Shown: positions 43,929-55,892, numbered from the stretch's first letter. The stretch is 64,000 nt of DNA from Ornithinibacter aureus (GCF_009858245.1 NZ_VMSB01000001.1:3291623-3355622); one strand, 5' to 3'. Notes: generated from the sequence alone by a model not told the origin. Program-made: numbers and translations.

Positions 43929-45427
43929 GCACCCACGTCGAACTGAGAACCGGCGCCTACCACGACTCGGTCAGCCTCATGCAGGTCTCGAGGGTCGTCG
44001 CCGGCACTGCGGGCGTGCAGGCCGCGCAGGTCGCCATGGCCACCGAGCTCAACGTCGACGTGCTCACCTCCATGGGGTTCGACGTCCCGGCCGAGGCCGG
44101 CCCGAACGACCTCGTCATCGCCCTGCGCACCGACACCCCGGATGCCGTGGCGGCGGGTCTCGCGGCCGTCGCCGACGCGCTCGCGGCGCTGCGGGCGACG
44201 AGCGACTCCGGTGGTGGCGACGACACGGTCGCCCCGCGCACCCTCGGCTCGGCCGCGGCCAGGGTGGACGCCACGCTGGCCGTCATCTCGGTACCGGGCC
44301 AGCACGCCGTCACCGAGGCCTTCGACGCCATCACCTCCGGCCTGTCGGTGATGCTCTTCTCCGACAACGTGTCCGTCGAGGACGAGGTGCACCTCAAGGA
44401 TGCCGCCGCCGCCGCTGACGTGCTCGTCATGGGGCCCGACTGCGGCACCGCCCACATCGGCGGGGTCGCCCTCGGGTTCGCCAACGTCGTGCGCCCCGGC
44501 TCGGTCGGCATCGTCGCCGCGTCGGGGACCGGCGCCCAACAGGTCATGTGCCTGCTCGACGCGGCCGGTGTCGGCATCTCGCACTGCCTCGGCGTCGGCG
44601 GCCGTGACCTCACGGCGGCCGTCGGTGGGCGCTCGACCCGGCAGGCGCTGCACGCACTCGCAGCAGACCCGGCGACCGATCGGGTCATCGTCGTCTCCAA
44701 ACCACCGGATGCCACGGTCCTCGCCGACCTCGAAGCCCTCGCCGACGAGCTGGGGCTGCAGGTGCACTGGGCGGTGCTGGGGCCGGGCCGCCCCGACCTC
44801 ACGGCATCCATCGAGTCCTTCCTCGTCGCCCAGGGGGTGCCGGTGCCGACGTGGCCAACGTGGGCTGCCGCCGGCGGTGGCGACGACCCGCTCCTGTCCC
44901 GGGGCGCCGCCCTGCGTGGCCTGTTCTGCGGAGGCACCCTCGCCGACGAGGCGATCACGGTCGCCGAGGGTGAGCTGGGCGGCATCCACAGCAACATCCC
45001 GCACGACCCGGCCCTGGCGCTCGGCGCCGACCTGCGCCACGACGGCCACGTCGTCATCGACTTCGGTGACGACGGGCTGACCCGCGGCCGCGCCCACCCG
45101 ATGATCGACCCGACCCTGCGTCAGGAGCGGATCGCCGCCGAGGCGCTCGACCCCACCTGCGGCGTGCTGCTGCTCGACCTCGTCCTCGGGCACGGCGCAC
45201 ACCCCGACCCGGCCGATGAGTTGGCGGATGCCGTCCGCACGGCTCGGGCGACCGCCCTCGCCTCCGGGCGCTCCCTGCCGGTCGTGGTGTCGCTCACCGG
45301 AACTGACGGCGACCCGCAGCACCGCTCGAGGTGTGCCGAGGTGCTGGCCGCGGCCGGAGCCGACGTGTACCTGTCCAATGCCGCGGCCACCCGCGCTGCC
45401 CTGTCGCTGCTGAGGAGCACCCCATGA
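43925..45427 (+). CDS. fdrA: FdrA-family protein (succinyl-CoA-synthetase-like fold)
   Basis: A 500-residue FdrA/AllF homologue. Two halves resemble acyl-CoA synthetase modules: VLVMGPDCGTAHIGGVALGFANVVRPGSVGIVAASGTGAQQVM near residues 165-210, and a later ATP-citrate-lyase-like domain ending DVYLSNAAATRAALSLL. A His in the second half would be the phosphate carrier in such enzymes, though I cannot assign it. It is translationally coupled on both sides (ATGA at 43925 and 45424). Known role by family: phosphorolytic carbamoyl transfer; substrate here is unproven. Confidence 0.9.
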   Translation: MSTHVELRTGAYHDSVSLMQVSRVVAGTAGVQAAQVAMATELNVDVLTSMGFDVPAEAGPNDLVIALRTDTPDAVAAGLAAVADALAALRATSDSGGGDDTVAPRTLGSAAARVDATLAVISVPGQHAVTEAFDAITSGLSVMLFSDNVSVEDEVHLKDAAAAADVLVMGPDCGTAHIGGVALGFANVVRPGSVGIVAASGTGAQQVMCLLDAAGVGISHCLGVGGRDLTAAVGGRSTRQALHALAADPATDRVIVVSKPPDATVLADLEALADELGLQVHWAVLGPGRPDLTASIESFLVAQGVPVPTWPTWAAAGGGDDPLLSRGAALRGLFCGGTLADEAITVAEGELGGIHSNIPHDPALALGADLRHDGHVVIDFGDDGLTRGRAHPMIDPTLRQERIAAEALDPTCGVLLLDLVLGHGAHPDPADELADAVRTARATALASGRSLPVVVSLTGTDGDPQHRSRCAEVLAAAGADVYLSNAAATRAALSLLRSTP

Positions 45428-46845
45428 CCACGTCCGCCCGCCCCCTGCACGGACTCCTCGAGGCTGACCCCGTCGTCGCCACCGCGGGGGTGCCGCTGCT
45501 CGCCGACGCCCTCAGCGACCAGGCCGTCACGGTGAGCCGCACCCAGTGGCAGCCGCCGATGGCCGGCACCGAGGCAGACCTCGCCCGCGTCATGGGTGAC
45601 CCGCGCCGGGCAGCCGCCAACGCACTGGCGCTGGAGCGGATGACCTCGGCGACGGCGACCCTGGTCGACGTGCGACCGGCATCCGAGGTCGTGGGGTTGG
45701 AACGGGGCACCTTCCTGCACGCCGGCCCGCCGATCACGTGGGAGCGCGCGTCGGGGCCGATGCGCGGCGCCCTCATCGGGGCGGTGCTGTTCGAGGGGCT
45801 GGCCGACACGGCGGAGCACGCCGAACACCGGCTCGCCGCGGGGGAGTTCACCCTCGAGCCGTGCCACCACCGCGGTGGGGTCGGCCCGATGGCGGGCGTC
45901 GTCAGCCCGTCGATGTGGCTCTACGTGCTGCGCGACGACGTGCACGACGCGACGTCGTGGTGCTCGCTCAACGAAGGGCTCGGCAAGGTGCTGCGCTACG
46001 GCGCCTACGGGCCCGAGGTCATCGACCGGCTGCACTGGATGACACGGGTGCTCGGGCCGACCCTGTCGCAGGCGGTGCGCTCGACGGGGCCGATCGACAT
46101 CCGGGCGATCATCACCCAGATGCTCCAGATGGGCGACGAGGGGCACAACCGCAACCGCGCCGGGTCGCTCATGCTGCTGCGCGAACTGCTGCCGGGGATG
46201 ATCACGGCGGATGCCGCGTCGTCCGACGTCGCCGAGGCGGTGCGGTTCTCCGGGGCGAACGAACACTTCTTCCTGAACCTCGGGATGCCGGCCTGCAAGC
46301 TCGCGACGATGGCGGCCTCCGGGATCCCCGGGTCGAGCGTCGTCACCGTCATGGCGCGCAACGGCACCGACTTCGGCATCCAGGTGTCGGGGACGGGCGA
46401 TGAGTGGTTCACCGGGCCGGCCAACACCCCGGAGGGGCTGTTCCTCGGCGCGTTCGGGCCGGAGGACGCGAACCCCGACATCGGCGACTCGGCGATCACC
46501 GAGACCGGCGGCATCGGCGGGTTCGCGATGGCGGCGGCCCCGGCGATCGTCAAGTTCGTCGGCGGTGACGTGCCGTTCGCGCTGCGAGCCACGCGCACCA
46601 TGTACGAGATCACGGTGGGGGAGCACCCGGCGTACCAGGTGCCGATCCTGGGGTTCCGGGGAACGCCGACCGCGATCGACGTGACGAAGGTGGCGCGCAC
46701 CGGCATCCTGCCCCAGATCAACACGGGGATGGCCGGACGGGTGGCGGGCACCGGGCAGGTCGGGGCCGGGTTGGTGACCCCACCTGCGGAGTGTTTCCCG
46801 GCGGCACTTGCCGCTCTTGCGGCACGGGTGCCTGAAGGGCCGTGA
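45424..46845 (+). CDS. DUF1116 protein (AllG/YlbE-like), FdrA-complex subunit
   Basis: A 473-residue DUF1116 protein, third subunit of the FdrA-type complex. Family marks are LVDVRPASEVVGLERGTFLHAGPPI, the EGHNRN segment near residue 238 and GTGDEWFTGPANTPEGLFLGAFGPEDANPDIGDSAITETGGIGGFAM. Start by ATGA overlap with fdrA. The three-gene operon has the same composition as E. coli allFGH but a different order (DUF2877, FdrA, DUF1116). It ends 12 bases before folD, which may be partly co-transcribed. Confidence 0.9.
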   Translation: MTTSARPLHGLLEADPVVATAGVPLLADALSDQAVTVSRTQWQPPMAGTEADLARVMGDPRRAAANALALERMTSATATLVDVRPASEVVGLERGTFLHAGPPITWERASGPMRGALIGAVLFEGLADTAEHAEHRLAAGEFTLEPCHHRGGVGPMAGVVSPSMWLYVLRDDVHDATSWCSLNEGLGKVLRYGAYGPEVIDRLHWMTRVLGPTLSQAVRSTGPIDIRAIITQMLQMGDEGHNRNRAGSLMLLRELLPGMITADAASSDVAEAVRFSGANEHFFLNLGMPACKLATMAASGIPGSSVVTVMARNGTDFGIQVSGTGDEWFTGPANTPEGLFLGAFGPEDANPDIGDSAITETGGIGGFAMAAAPAIVKFVGGDVPFALRATRTMYEITVGEHPAYQVPILGFRGTPTAIDVTKVARTGILPQINTGMAGRVAGTGQVGAGLVTPPAECFPAALAALAARVPEGP

Positions 46846-46857
46846 AAGGATTGGCCC

Positions 46858-47730
46858 GTGACCGCGACGACGCTTGACGGCAAGGCCATCCTCGAGACGA
46901 TCAAGGGAGAGCTGCGGGCGCGCGTCGCCGCCCTTGCCGAACAGGGCGTCGTCCCCGGGCTCGGCACCGTGCTCGTCGGTGAGGACCCGGGCAGCCAGTG
47001 GTACGTCGGTGCCAAGCACCGCGACTGCGCCGAGATCGGCATCCGCAGCATCCGCCGCGACCTGCCCTCCGGGACGACCCAGGACGAGGTGCTCGAGGTC
47101 GTGCGCGGGCTCAACGAGGACCCGGAGTGCACCGGCTTCATCGTCCAGCAGCCGACCGGGCTCGACGAGAACGCCATCCTGTCGGCCGTCGACCCCACGA
47201 AGGACGTCGACGGCCTGCACCCGGTGAACCTCGGGTGGCTCGTGCTCGGCGAGACGGCGCCGCTGCCGTGCACGCCGGTCGGGTGCATCGAGCTGCTGCG
47301 CCGCTACGACGTGCCGATCGCCGGAGCCAAGGTCGTCGTCGTGGGCCGCGGCCTCACCGTGGGGCGGCCCCTCGGGCTCATCCTCACCCGCCGTTCGGAG
47401 AACGCCACGGTCACGCTGTGCCACACCGGGACCCGTGACCTGGCCGCCGAGGTGCGCCAGGCCGACATCGTCGTCGCGGCCGCGGGGGTGCCCGGCATCA
47501 TCACCGGAGACATGGTCAAGCCAGGGGCTGCGGTGCTCGACGTCGGGGTCTCGCGCATCGAGGACGTCGAGAGCGGCAAGTCGATCGTCGCCGGTGACGT
47601 GCACCCGAGCGTGTGGGAGGTCGCCGGGTTCGTCAGCCCCAACCCCGGAGGTGTCGGGCCGATGACCCGGGCCATGCTGCTGTCCAACGTCGTCCTCGCC
47701 GCCGAGCAGGCACTGGCGGGCGGTTCCTGA
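46858..47730 (+). CDS. folD: Bifunctional methylene-THF dehydrogenase / cyclohydrolase
   Basis: A 290-residue enzyme supplying 10-formyl-THF used by PurN and PurH. Motifs present: [14 protein letters not shown] with the catalytic Lys near residue 44 (in AKHR; the family Tyr is in WYVGAK), [37 protein letters not shown] and the C-terminal [10 protein letters not shown]. The start is GTG at 46858 with AAAGGA upstream. It overlaps the next gene by 1 base (TGATG). It resumes the one-carbon/purine backbone interrupted after purH. Confidence 0.96.
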   Translation: MTATTLDGKAILETIKGELRARVAALAEQGVVPGLGTVLVGEDPGSQWYVGAKHRDCAEIGIRSIRRDLPSGTTQDEVLEVVRGLNEDPECTGFIVQQPTGLDENAILSAVDPTKDVDGLHPVNLGWLVLGETAPLPCTPVGCIELLRRYDVPIAGAKVVVVGRGLTVGRPLGLILTRRSENATVTLCHTGTRDLAAEVRQADIVVAAAGVPGIITGDMVKPGAAVLDVGVSRIEDVESGKSIVAGDVHPSVWEVAGFVSPNPGGVGPMTRAMLLSNVVLAAEQALAGGS

Positions 47731-48830
47731 TGGCGGTAGCCGCCAGCCCGGTGATGAACCGGGTCTGGCAGGTCATGCCGGTCGTCGGTCTCGCGGCGCT
47801 GGCCGCGTCGTGGGGCCGGTCGATCAACCTGGTCGTCGTCGTCCTCATCGCCTTCTTGCTCGCCGGGAGCGTGCTCGCGGCGGTGCACCACGCCGAGGTG
47901 GTCGCCCACCGGGTCGGGGAGCCTTTCGGTTCACTCGTGCTCGCCGTCGCGGTGACCGTCATCGAGGTGGCCCTCATCGTCACCCTCATGCTCTCCGGTG
48001 GGGACAAGGCGGCCACGCTGGCGCGGGACACGGTCTTCGCCGCGGTCATGATCACCGTGAACGGCATCCTCGGTCTGTCGCTGTTGCTCGGGTCGCGCCG
48101 GTTCGGCACGGTGCGCTTCAACGCCGAGGGCACCGGTGGGGCGCTGGCGACCGTGGCCACCTTGGCCACCGTCTGCCTCGTGCTGCCGACGGTCACCGAG
48201 AGCGCCCCCGGCCCCGAGTTCACCCCGACCCAGCTGGCCTTCGCCGCGGTCGCCTCGCTCGCGCTGTACCTTGCCTTCGTCGTCACCCAGACGGTGCGCC
48301 ACCGCGACTTCTTCCTACCCGTCTCGCGCAAGGGCGTCACCCTCACCGAGGACGACCACGCCGACCCGCCGACCGAGCGCGAGGCCTACACCTCGCTCGG
48401 GTTCCTGCTGGTCTCCCTCGTGGCCGTCGTCGGGCTGGCGAAGATCGAGTCGCCGGCCATCGAGGACGGGGTGATCGCCGCCGGGCTGCCCGTGTCGTTC
48501 GTCGGTGTCGTCATCGCCCTGCTCGTGCTGCTGCCCGAGACGTTGGCCGCCGTGAACGCAGCGCGCCGCGACCGGTTGCAGACCTCGCTGAACCTGGCGA
48601 TGGGGTCGGCGATGGCCTCGATCGGCCTGACCATCCCGACACTGGCCGTGGCGTCGATCTGGATCACGACGCCCCTGCACCTGGGGCTCGGGCCGACGCA
48701 GATGGTGCTGCTGGCCATCACGGTGGTCACGGCGGTGCTGACGGTCGTTCAGGGCAGGGCCACCCGACTTCAGGCCAGTGTGCACCTGACGCTCTTCGCG
48801 GCGTTCCTCTTCCTCGCGATGTCCCCCTGA
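47730..48830 (+). CDS. Cation/proton exchanger, ChaA-like CaCA family
   Basis: A 366-residue membrane antiporter with about eleven segments. Both alpha repeats are visible: GEPFGSLVLAVAVTVIEVALI near residue 65 and LLVLLPETLAAVNAARRDRLQTSLNLAMGSAMASIGLTIPTLA near residue 270. This is the Ca2+(Na+,K+)/H+ exchanger group. It is coupled to folD by TGATG and likely co-transcribed, with no obvious functional link. Confidence 0.9.
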   Translation: MAVAASPVMNRVWQVMPVVGLAALAASWGRSINLVVVVLIAFLLAGSVLAAVHHAEVVAHRVGEPFGSLVLAVAVTVIEVALIVTLMLSGGDKAATLARDTVFAAVMITVNGILGLSLLLGSRRFGTVRFNAEGTGGALATVATLATVCLVLPTVTESAPGPEFTPTQLAFAAVASLALYLAFVVTQTVRHRDFFLPVSRKGVTLTEDDHADPPTEREAYTSLGFLLVSLVAVVGLAKIESPAIEDGVIAAGLPVSFVGVVIALLVLLPETLAAVNAARRDRLQTSLNLAMGSAMASIGLTIPTLAVASIWITTPLHLGLGPTQMVLLAITVVTAVLTVVQGRATRLQASVHLTLFAAFLFLAMSP

Positions 48831-48876
48831 CCTGAAGTCCTCGCAGCCCCGGACCAGAAGAACATCTGCAGAACTA

Positions 48877-48912
48877 CTTGCGGCGCTCAAGGAATCCCTT
48901 GAGCGCCGCAAG
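48877..48912. terminator. Bidirectional terminator between exchanger and mdh genes
   Basis: Perfect 16-base arms (CTTGCGGCGCTCAAGG at 48877-48892 and its complement at 48897-48912) with a 4-base loop, in the 159-base gap between convergent genes. Confidence 0.85.
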
Positions 48913-48989
48913 CAGCTATGGGGCCATACCTTTCGGCAGACCGCTGCCGGTGAGGCTGGATCAGCCGGGTGGCCGGGGCCTCAGATCGA

Positions 48990-50021
<1,032 letters not shown>

Positions 50022-50074
50022 CTATCAGCGTGCGGCTCTGGTGCCACACGCGGGCGTGTGGTGGGGTGGCCCAC

Positions 50075-50992
50075 GTGACGAGCCAAGCGCCGGGCGGGCG
50101 CGATCCACGACCGGTGGTCGCCACCGACCCGCGCCGGACGGGCGGCAGCGGCCGTCGTCGACCCGGCGCGCGCGACCTCCGGCCGCTCCTCGTCGCGGGC
50201 CTCACCGCGGTGATCTCGCTCTCCCTCGTCCTGGCCGCCGCGCGGTTCGGATGGCTGGGCCCCGACGTCGGCCGCGGTGACGGTTTCTGCGAAGCGGCCC
50301 GCCCGGGTTGGATCCGTCAACCCGCCAACACGTGTAGCAACCTGGCCTTCGTGATCGCCGGGCTCGCCGTGGCCTGGTATGCCGCGGACCGCGTGCGGCT
50401 CGGCCTCACGCTGGGTGCCCACCCGGGTCTGGCCACGGCCTATGCCGTCCTCGTCGTGCTCCTCGGCCCGGGCAGCATGGCCATGCACGCGACCCAGAGC
50501 GACCTCGGGGGCCACCTCGACCTGCTCAGCATGTTCCTCGTCAGTGGTTTCGCCCTGGCCTACGCCCTGATGCGGTTCCTGCACCGTGGCCCGGGTCTCA
50601 TGGCCGCCGTGTTCGTCGTCGCCGTCGTCCTGGGAATGGCCGTGCACCTGCGAGGCGGCAGCGTCGCCGTGCTCGGCCACCTCGGCAATGCTGCCTTCGC
50701 CGCGCAGCTCTGGGTGGCCGTGGGGCTCGAGGTGGCCCTCATCCGGCGTCGCTCACCCCGCCAGGACGTCTGGTTCGGTCTCGCGTCGCTGGCCACGCTC
50801 ACCCTGGCCTTCGTGATCTGGACCACCGGCCAGCGTGACCACGCGTGGTGCAACCCCGACACCCTGCTCCAGCAGCACGGCGCCTGGCACGTCCTGTGTG
50901 CGGTCGCGGCCTACCTGCTCTTCCGCCACTACGCCGCCGAGCGGGCCGCTGGCATTCCGGATGCCGGGAATCGCGGTGCACAGCGACAGTGA
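50075..50992 (+). CDS. Ceramidase-superfamily membrane protein
   Basis: A roughly 305-residue multi-pass membrane protein. It has the order of polar motifs of the alkaline ceramidase/CREST superfamily: FCEAARPGWIRQPANTCSNLAF, then MAMHATQSDLGGHLDLLSM, then late CNPDTLLQQHGAWHVLCA. The conserved Ser, Asp and three His residues could form the metal-dependent hydrolase site. The GTG at 50075 is preferred over 50030 because the upstream part is Arg/Pro-rich and unlike the family, though the ribosome site is weak. The substrate is probably a membrane lipid amide, or unknown. Confidence 0.8.
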   Translation: MTSQAPGGRDPRPVVATDPRRTGGSGRRRPGARDLRPLLVAGLTAVISLSLVLAAARFGWLGPDVGRGDGFCEAARPGWIRQPANTCSNLAFVIAGLAVAWYAADRVRLGLTLGAHPGLATAYAVLVVLLGPGSMAMHATQSDLGGHLDLLSMFLVSGFALAYALMRFLHRGPGLMAAVFVVAVVLGMAVHLRGGSVAVLGHLGNAAFAAQLWVAVGLEVALIRRRSPRQDVWFGLASLATLTLAFVIWTTGQRDHAWCNPDTLLQQHGAWHVLCAVAAYLLFRHYAAERAAGIPDAGNRGAQRQ

Positions 50993-51032
50993 CACTTTCT
51001 ATAAACTGTGAATATACTTGCTTTCATGAAAG
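50989..51032 (+). promoter_or_regulatory. Leaderless promoter with palindromic operator at the MNT gene
   Basis: GTGACA (50989-50994), an 18-base spacer and TATACT (51013-51018) form a near-consensus promoter; the -10 ends 7 bases before the ATG at 51026. A perfect CTTTCATGAAAG palindrome (51021-51032) covers the start codon. The region is AT-rich against its surroundings. An autorepressor site is likely. Confidence 0.7.
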
Positions 51033-51619
51033 TAAGACCGTCGGCACTCCTGCCCATCCTCCGTTCGGATGCCACAGGAGACGTGCTCGCCCGTCTCTAC
51101 CTCGACCCGGGCCAGCGTTGGACCGTGACCGCACTGGCCTCCGCAACGTCGGTTTCGGTCCCTACGGTGACGCGCGAGCTTGATCGCATGGTCGCCGCGG
51201 GCATGGTGACCGAAGAGCGCGTGGGCCGTACTCGTCAGGTCAGCGCCAACTCTGACACCTCCCTCTTCGCGCCATTGCGCGAGCTCGTCCTGCGCACCTA
51301 CGGCCCCGTCCCGGTGCTCGAGGACGAGCTAAGCGATGTGCACGGGGTGGAGCAAGCTTTCATCTACGGATCGTGGGCGGCGAGAAGGCAAGGCGCCGAA
51401 GGTCCGGAACCCCACGACGTCGACGTCCTCATCGTGGGCGCTCCAGATTCAGATGATCTTTTCGATGCTGCCGAACGGGCCAGGCGGCGACTTGGTCGCC
51501 CCGTGAGTATTCGCAGGGTGTCTCGCGAGGTGTGGGAGGTCCACAACCCCAAGGACCCCTTCCTTGTGCAGGTGAAGGCGAGCCCGCTCGTCGCGTTGAC
51601 GCTGGGTCGTGAGCTATGA
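51026..51619 (+). CDS. Winged-HTH plus nucleotidyltransferase (MNT) protein, antitoxin-like
   Basis: A 197-residue fusion. Residues about 10-85 are a winged HTH (TVTALASATSVSVPTVTRELDRMVAAGMVTEE), and about 100-197 are a minimal nucleotidyltransferase domain with the GSW...DVDVLIVG active-site pattern (FIYGSWAARR, HDVDVLIVG). The start at 51026 is set by the promoter spacing rather than the upstream GTG at 51008. The ATGA overlap at 51616 links it to a HEPN gene, as in MNT/HEPN toxin-antitoxin modules where MNT AMPylates and silences HEPN. The palindrome over its start suggests autoregulation by its HTH. Confidence 0.85.
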   Translation: MKVRPSALLPILRSDATGDVLARLYLDPGQRWTVTALASATSVSVPTVTRELDRMVAAGMVTEERVGRTRQVSANSDTSLFAPLRELVLRTYGPVPVLEDELSDVHGVEQAFIYGSWAARRQGAEGPEPHDVDVLIVGAPDSDDLFDAAERARRRLGRPVSIRRVSREVWEVHNPKDPFLVQVKASPLVALTLGREL

Positions 51620-51980
51620 CCTGGGCGAAGGGGCAGGACATCATCGACGAACTCGTCGGCTTGAGACGGTTGCAGCGCGTCACGGCTTCGAGGGAGAGCG
51701 CGCTCGAAAGGCGCTGGCGGCCGTCCTTGAGGCACAAGGCCTTCGAGCGACAGCGACTGGGGGCCACGTAGTACTCCAGGACGCCATGGAGGCACAGTTC
51801 GAGCCGCCTCTCGGTCACCTGTTCAAGCCGTTCAATCGGATGAGGATGCGGCGGAACCAGGCGGAGTACGCCTCCATGGACAACCCGGAGGTGACTGCAG
51901 AAGAGGTGTTGGCCGACCTCGTCAAGGCGCGTGGGCTGGTCGAGGACTTTGCGGCCAAGGCCATCGACCTCGTTTCCTGA
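51616..51980 (+). pseudogene. HEPN-domain gene, truncated and frameshifted
   Basis: Starting from the ATGA overlap, the frame reads MTWAKGQDIIDELVGLRRLQRV, the usual opening of HEPN partners, then loses homology and ends at a stop near 51770. The C-terminal half lies in another frame: RKALAAVLEAQGLRATATGGHVVLQDAMEAQF, then MRMRRNQAEYAS (the HEPN Rx4-6H-type region has degenerate character) and a final helix to 51980. The middle of the family (about 30-40 residues) is missing. An internal deletion plus a frame change has probably inactivated the toxin. Confidence 0.7.
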
Positions 51981-52021
51981 GGACTCGACCTGCGTCGCCA
52001 CACTTCGAGTCCGACGACGCA

Positions 52022-52071
52022 GTAGCGTCCGGCATCCTGGCGGTCCGAACCGCCACGATCCCGGACGCTAC
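52022..52071. terminator. Nested hairpin between the HEPN remnant and aqpZ
   Basis: Outer arms GTAGCGTCCGG (52022-52032) and complement (52061-52071), inner TGGCGGT/ACCGCCA (52038-52044 and 52049-52055). It lies between convergent units and probably terminates both. Confidence 0.75.
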
Positions 52072-52091
52072 GACAAGGTCCGAGCGAGGGG

Positions 52092-52907
52092 TCAGCGGGC
52101 CGCGTTGGGGTCCACGCCCTCAGCGACCGTGACGTCGTCGGCGTCGATCTCGCCGGAGATGTCGCGGTCACGACGGTCGACCCCGGTGACGAGGTGGAAC
52201 GTCGCGCCGGCGATGGCCGCACCGATGATCGGCGCCAACCAGAACACCCACAGCTGCCCGGGTGCGCCCGCCCCGTTGAAGAAGGCGACGCCGGTCGATC
52301 GGGCCGGGTTGACCGAGGTGTTGGAGATCGGGATGGAGATGAGGTGGATGAGCGTCAGTGCCAGACCGATGGCCAGCGGGGCGAAGCCCGACGGGGCGCG
52401 GGAGTCGGTCGCCCCGAGGATGACGTAGAGGAAGAACGCGGTGAGCAGCGCCTCCGCGCAGAACACGGCGACCAAGCCGTACCCACCGGGGGAGTTCTCG
52501 CCGTAGCCGTTGGCGGCCATCCCCCCGGTCACCGAGAAGCCGGGCTTGTCACGGGCGATGGCCCACAGCGCCAGGCCGGCGAGGAGGCCGCCGGCGACCT
52601 GGGTGACGACGTAGGCCGGCACGTCCTTCCACTCGAAGCGCTTGGCCACGGCGACACCGATCGTCACCGCGGGGTTGAAGTGCGCGCCGGACACGTGACC
52701 GACGGCGTAGGCCATCGTGACCACCGTCAGACCGAAGGCCAGGGCCACCCCGAGGAACCCGATGCCGGCCTGGACCGACTGACCGGCCACGACGTTCGGG
52801 ACGAGGAACAGGGCCGCGAAGATGGCCGAGCCGCAGCCGCCGAAGACGAGCCAGAACGTTCCGAGGAACTCCGCGCCGAGGCGCTGAACCATGCTGGGTG
52901 AAGTCAT
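52092..52907 (-). CDS. aqpZ: Aquaporin Z
   Basis: A 271-residue water channel with six membrane segments and both NPA boxes: HFNPAVT near residue 67 and SVNPARS near residue 199, the latter with the selectivity-filter Arg. A His in [12 protein letters not shown] near residue 187 matches the narrow AqpZ filter, favouring water over glycerol. A C-terminal acidic extension of about 25 residues is unusual but short. ATG at 52907; divergent from a cupin gene across 128 bases. Confidence 0.93.
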   Translation of the reverse strand: MTSPSMVQRLGAEFLGTFWLVFGGCGSAIFAALFLVPNVVAGQSVQAGIGFLGVALAFGLTVVTMAYAVGHVSGAHFNPAVTIGVAVAKRFEWKDVPAYVVTQVAGGLLAGLALWAIARDKPGFSVTGGMAANGYGENSPGGYGLVAVFCAEALLTAFFLYVILGATDSRAPSGFAPLAIGLALTLIHLISIPISNTSVNPARSTGVAFFNGAGAPGQLWVFWLAPIIGAAIAGATFHLVTGVDRRDRDISGEIDADDVTVAEGVDPNAAR

Positions 52908-53035
52908 GGCGACGATCTTCCCACCTGCGTCGCAGGGCCACCGGCGACTCGCCGGATGATGAGCGGGCGGGACCCCACCTCGATATGTTTGGGGTGGGCC
53001 TCTCGGCCCGACCGCACCGACCCAGGAGAGCACCC

Positions 53036-53488
53036 ATGACCGACCACGGCCCCCACCCGTTCGTCACCGACATCGAGGCCGCGACGCTCGGCAACAACGC
53101 CTTCCGCTCCACGCTCTGGACGGGCAAGCACCTCCAGCTCACCGTGATGTGCCTACAGCCCGAGGAGGAGATCGGCCTCGAGGTCCACCACGACATCGAC
53201 CAGTTCATCCGGGTCGAGGGCGGCCGCGGGCAGGTCGTCATGGGCCTCACGCGCGAGGACCTGTCCTTCACCCGGGACGTCGCCGACGACGACGTCGTGC
53301 TCGTCCCGGCGGGCTCCTGGCACAACGTGGTCAACACCGGCGACGAGCCGCTGCGCCTGTACTCCGTGTACGGCCCGGCCGAGCACCCGCACGGCACGAT
53401 CCACGTCACGAAGGTGGAGGCGGACGCCGACGAGCACGACCACCACCACTCCGCCACCGACCACCCGCGGGTCTCCCGCGAGATCTGA
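53036..53488 (+). CDS. Cupin-domain protein
   Basis: A 150-residue single-cupin protein. The metal-binding motifs are [19 protein letters not shown] near residue 45 (G..H.H....E-type) and [11 protein letters not shown] near residue 96. The C-terminus is His/Asp-rich (EHDHHHS), a possible extra metal site. AGGAGAG precedes the ATG by 5 bases. Similar proteins are annotated as mannose-6-phosphate isomerase-like or stress cupins; the substrate is not known. Confidence 0.85.
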   Translation: MTDHGPHPFVTDIEAATLGNNAFRSTLWTGKHLQLTVMCLQPEEEIGLEVHHDIDQFIRVEGGRGQVVMGLTREDLSFTRDVADDDVVLVPAGSWHNVVNTGDEPLRLYSVYGPAEHPHGTIHVTKVEADADEHDHHHSATDHPRVSREI

Positions 53489-53502
53489 CCCGAGAACGAC
53501 GA

Positions 53503-53548
53503 AACGGTCCGCGGATGCCGTGGCACGGCATCCGCGGACCGTTTTGGT
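53503..53548. terminator. Strong terminator between cupin and icd genes
   Basis: Twenty-base arms starting AACGGTCCGCGGATGCCGTG (53503-53522) with a single-base loop and complement at 53524-53543, followed by TTTTGG on the plus strand. Convergent genes on both sides. Confidence 0.9.
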
Positions 53549-53558
53549 CGCGCGTCGG

Positions 53559-55799
<2,241 letters not shown>

Positions 55800-55819
55800 T
55801 TATCTTGACGTCAAGACAA
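55800..55819. promoter_or_regulatory. Palindromic operator between icd and xth
   Basis: TCTTGACGTCAAGA (55803-55816) is a perfect 14-base palindrome, extended by near-symmetric TTA/ACAA flanks. It lies 31 bases upstream of the icd start and 76 before xth. Its form resembles sites of MarR-family regulators; TamR-type control of TCA-cycle genes in Streptomyces is one precedent. The identity of the regulator is inference. Confidence 0.6.
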
Positions 55820-55892
55820 ATTCTACCGGATCGGCGGGGTGTGCGCCTGCCCCGGTTCCGCCGTCGCTGAGGGCGCTTGCCACGATGTCCCC

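Noticed and set aside
46858-47730. folD as part of the FdrA operon's function
   Set aside because: Only 12 bases separate them, but FolD belongs with purine/one-carbon synthesis; proximity is probably due to insertion of the island beside it.
52022-52071. Possible tRNA or attachment site near the HEPN remnant
   Set aside because: It folds only as a nested hairpin, with no cloverleaf, anticodon arm or CCA-type end.
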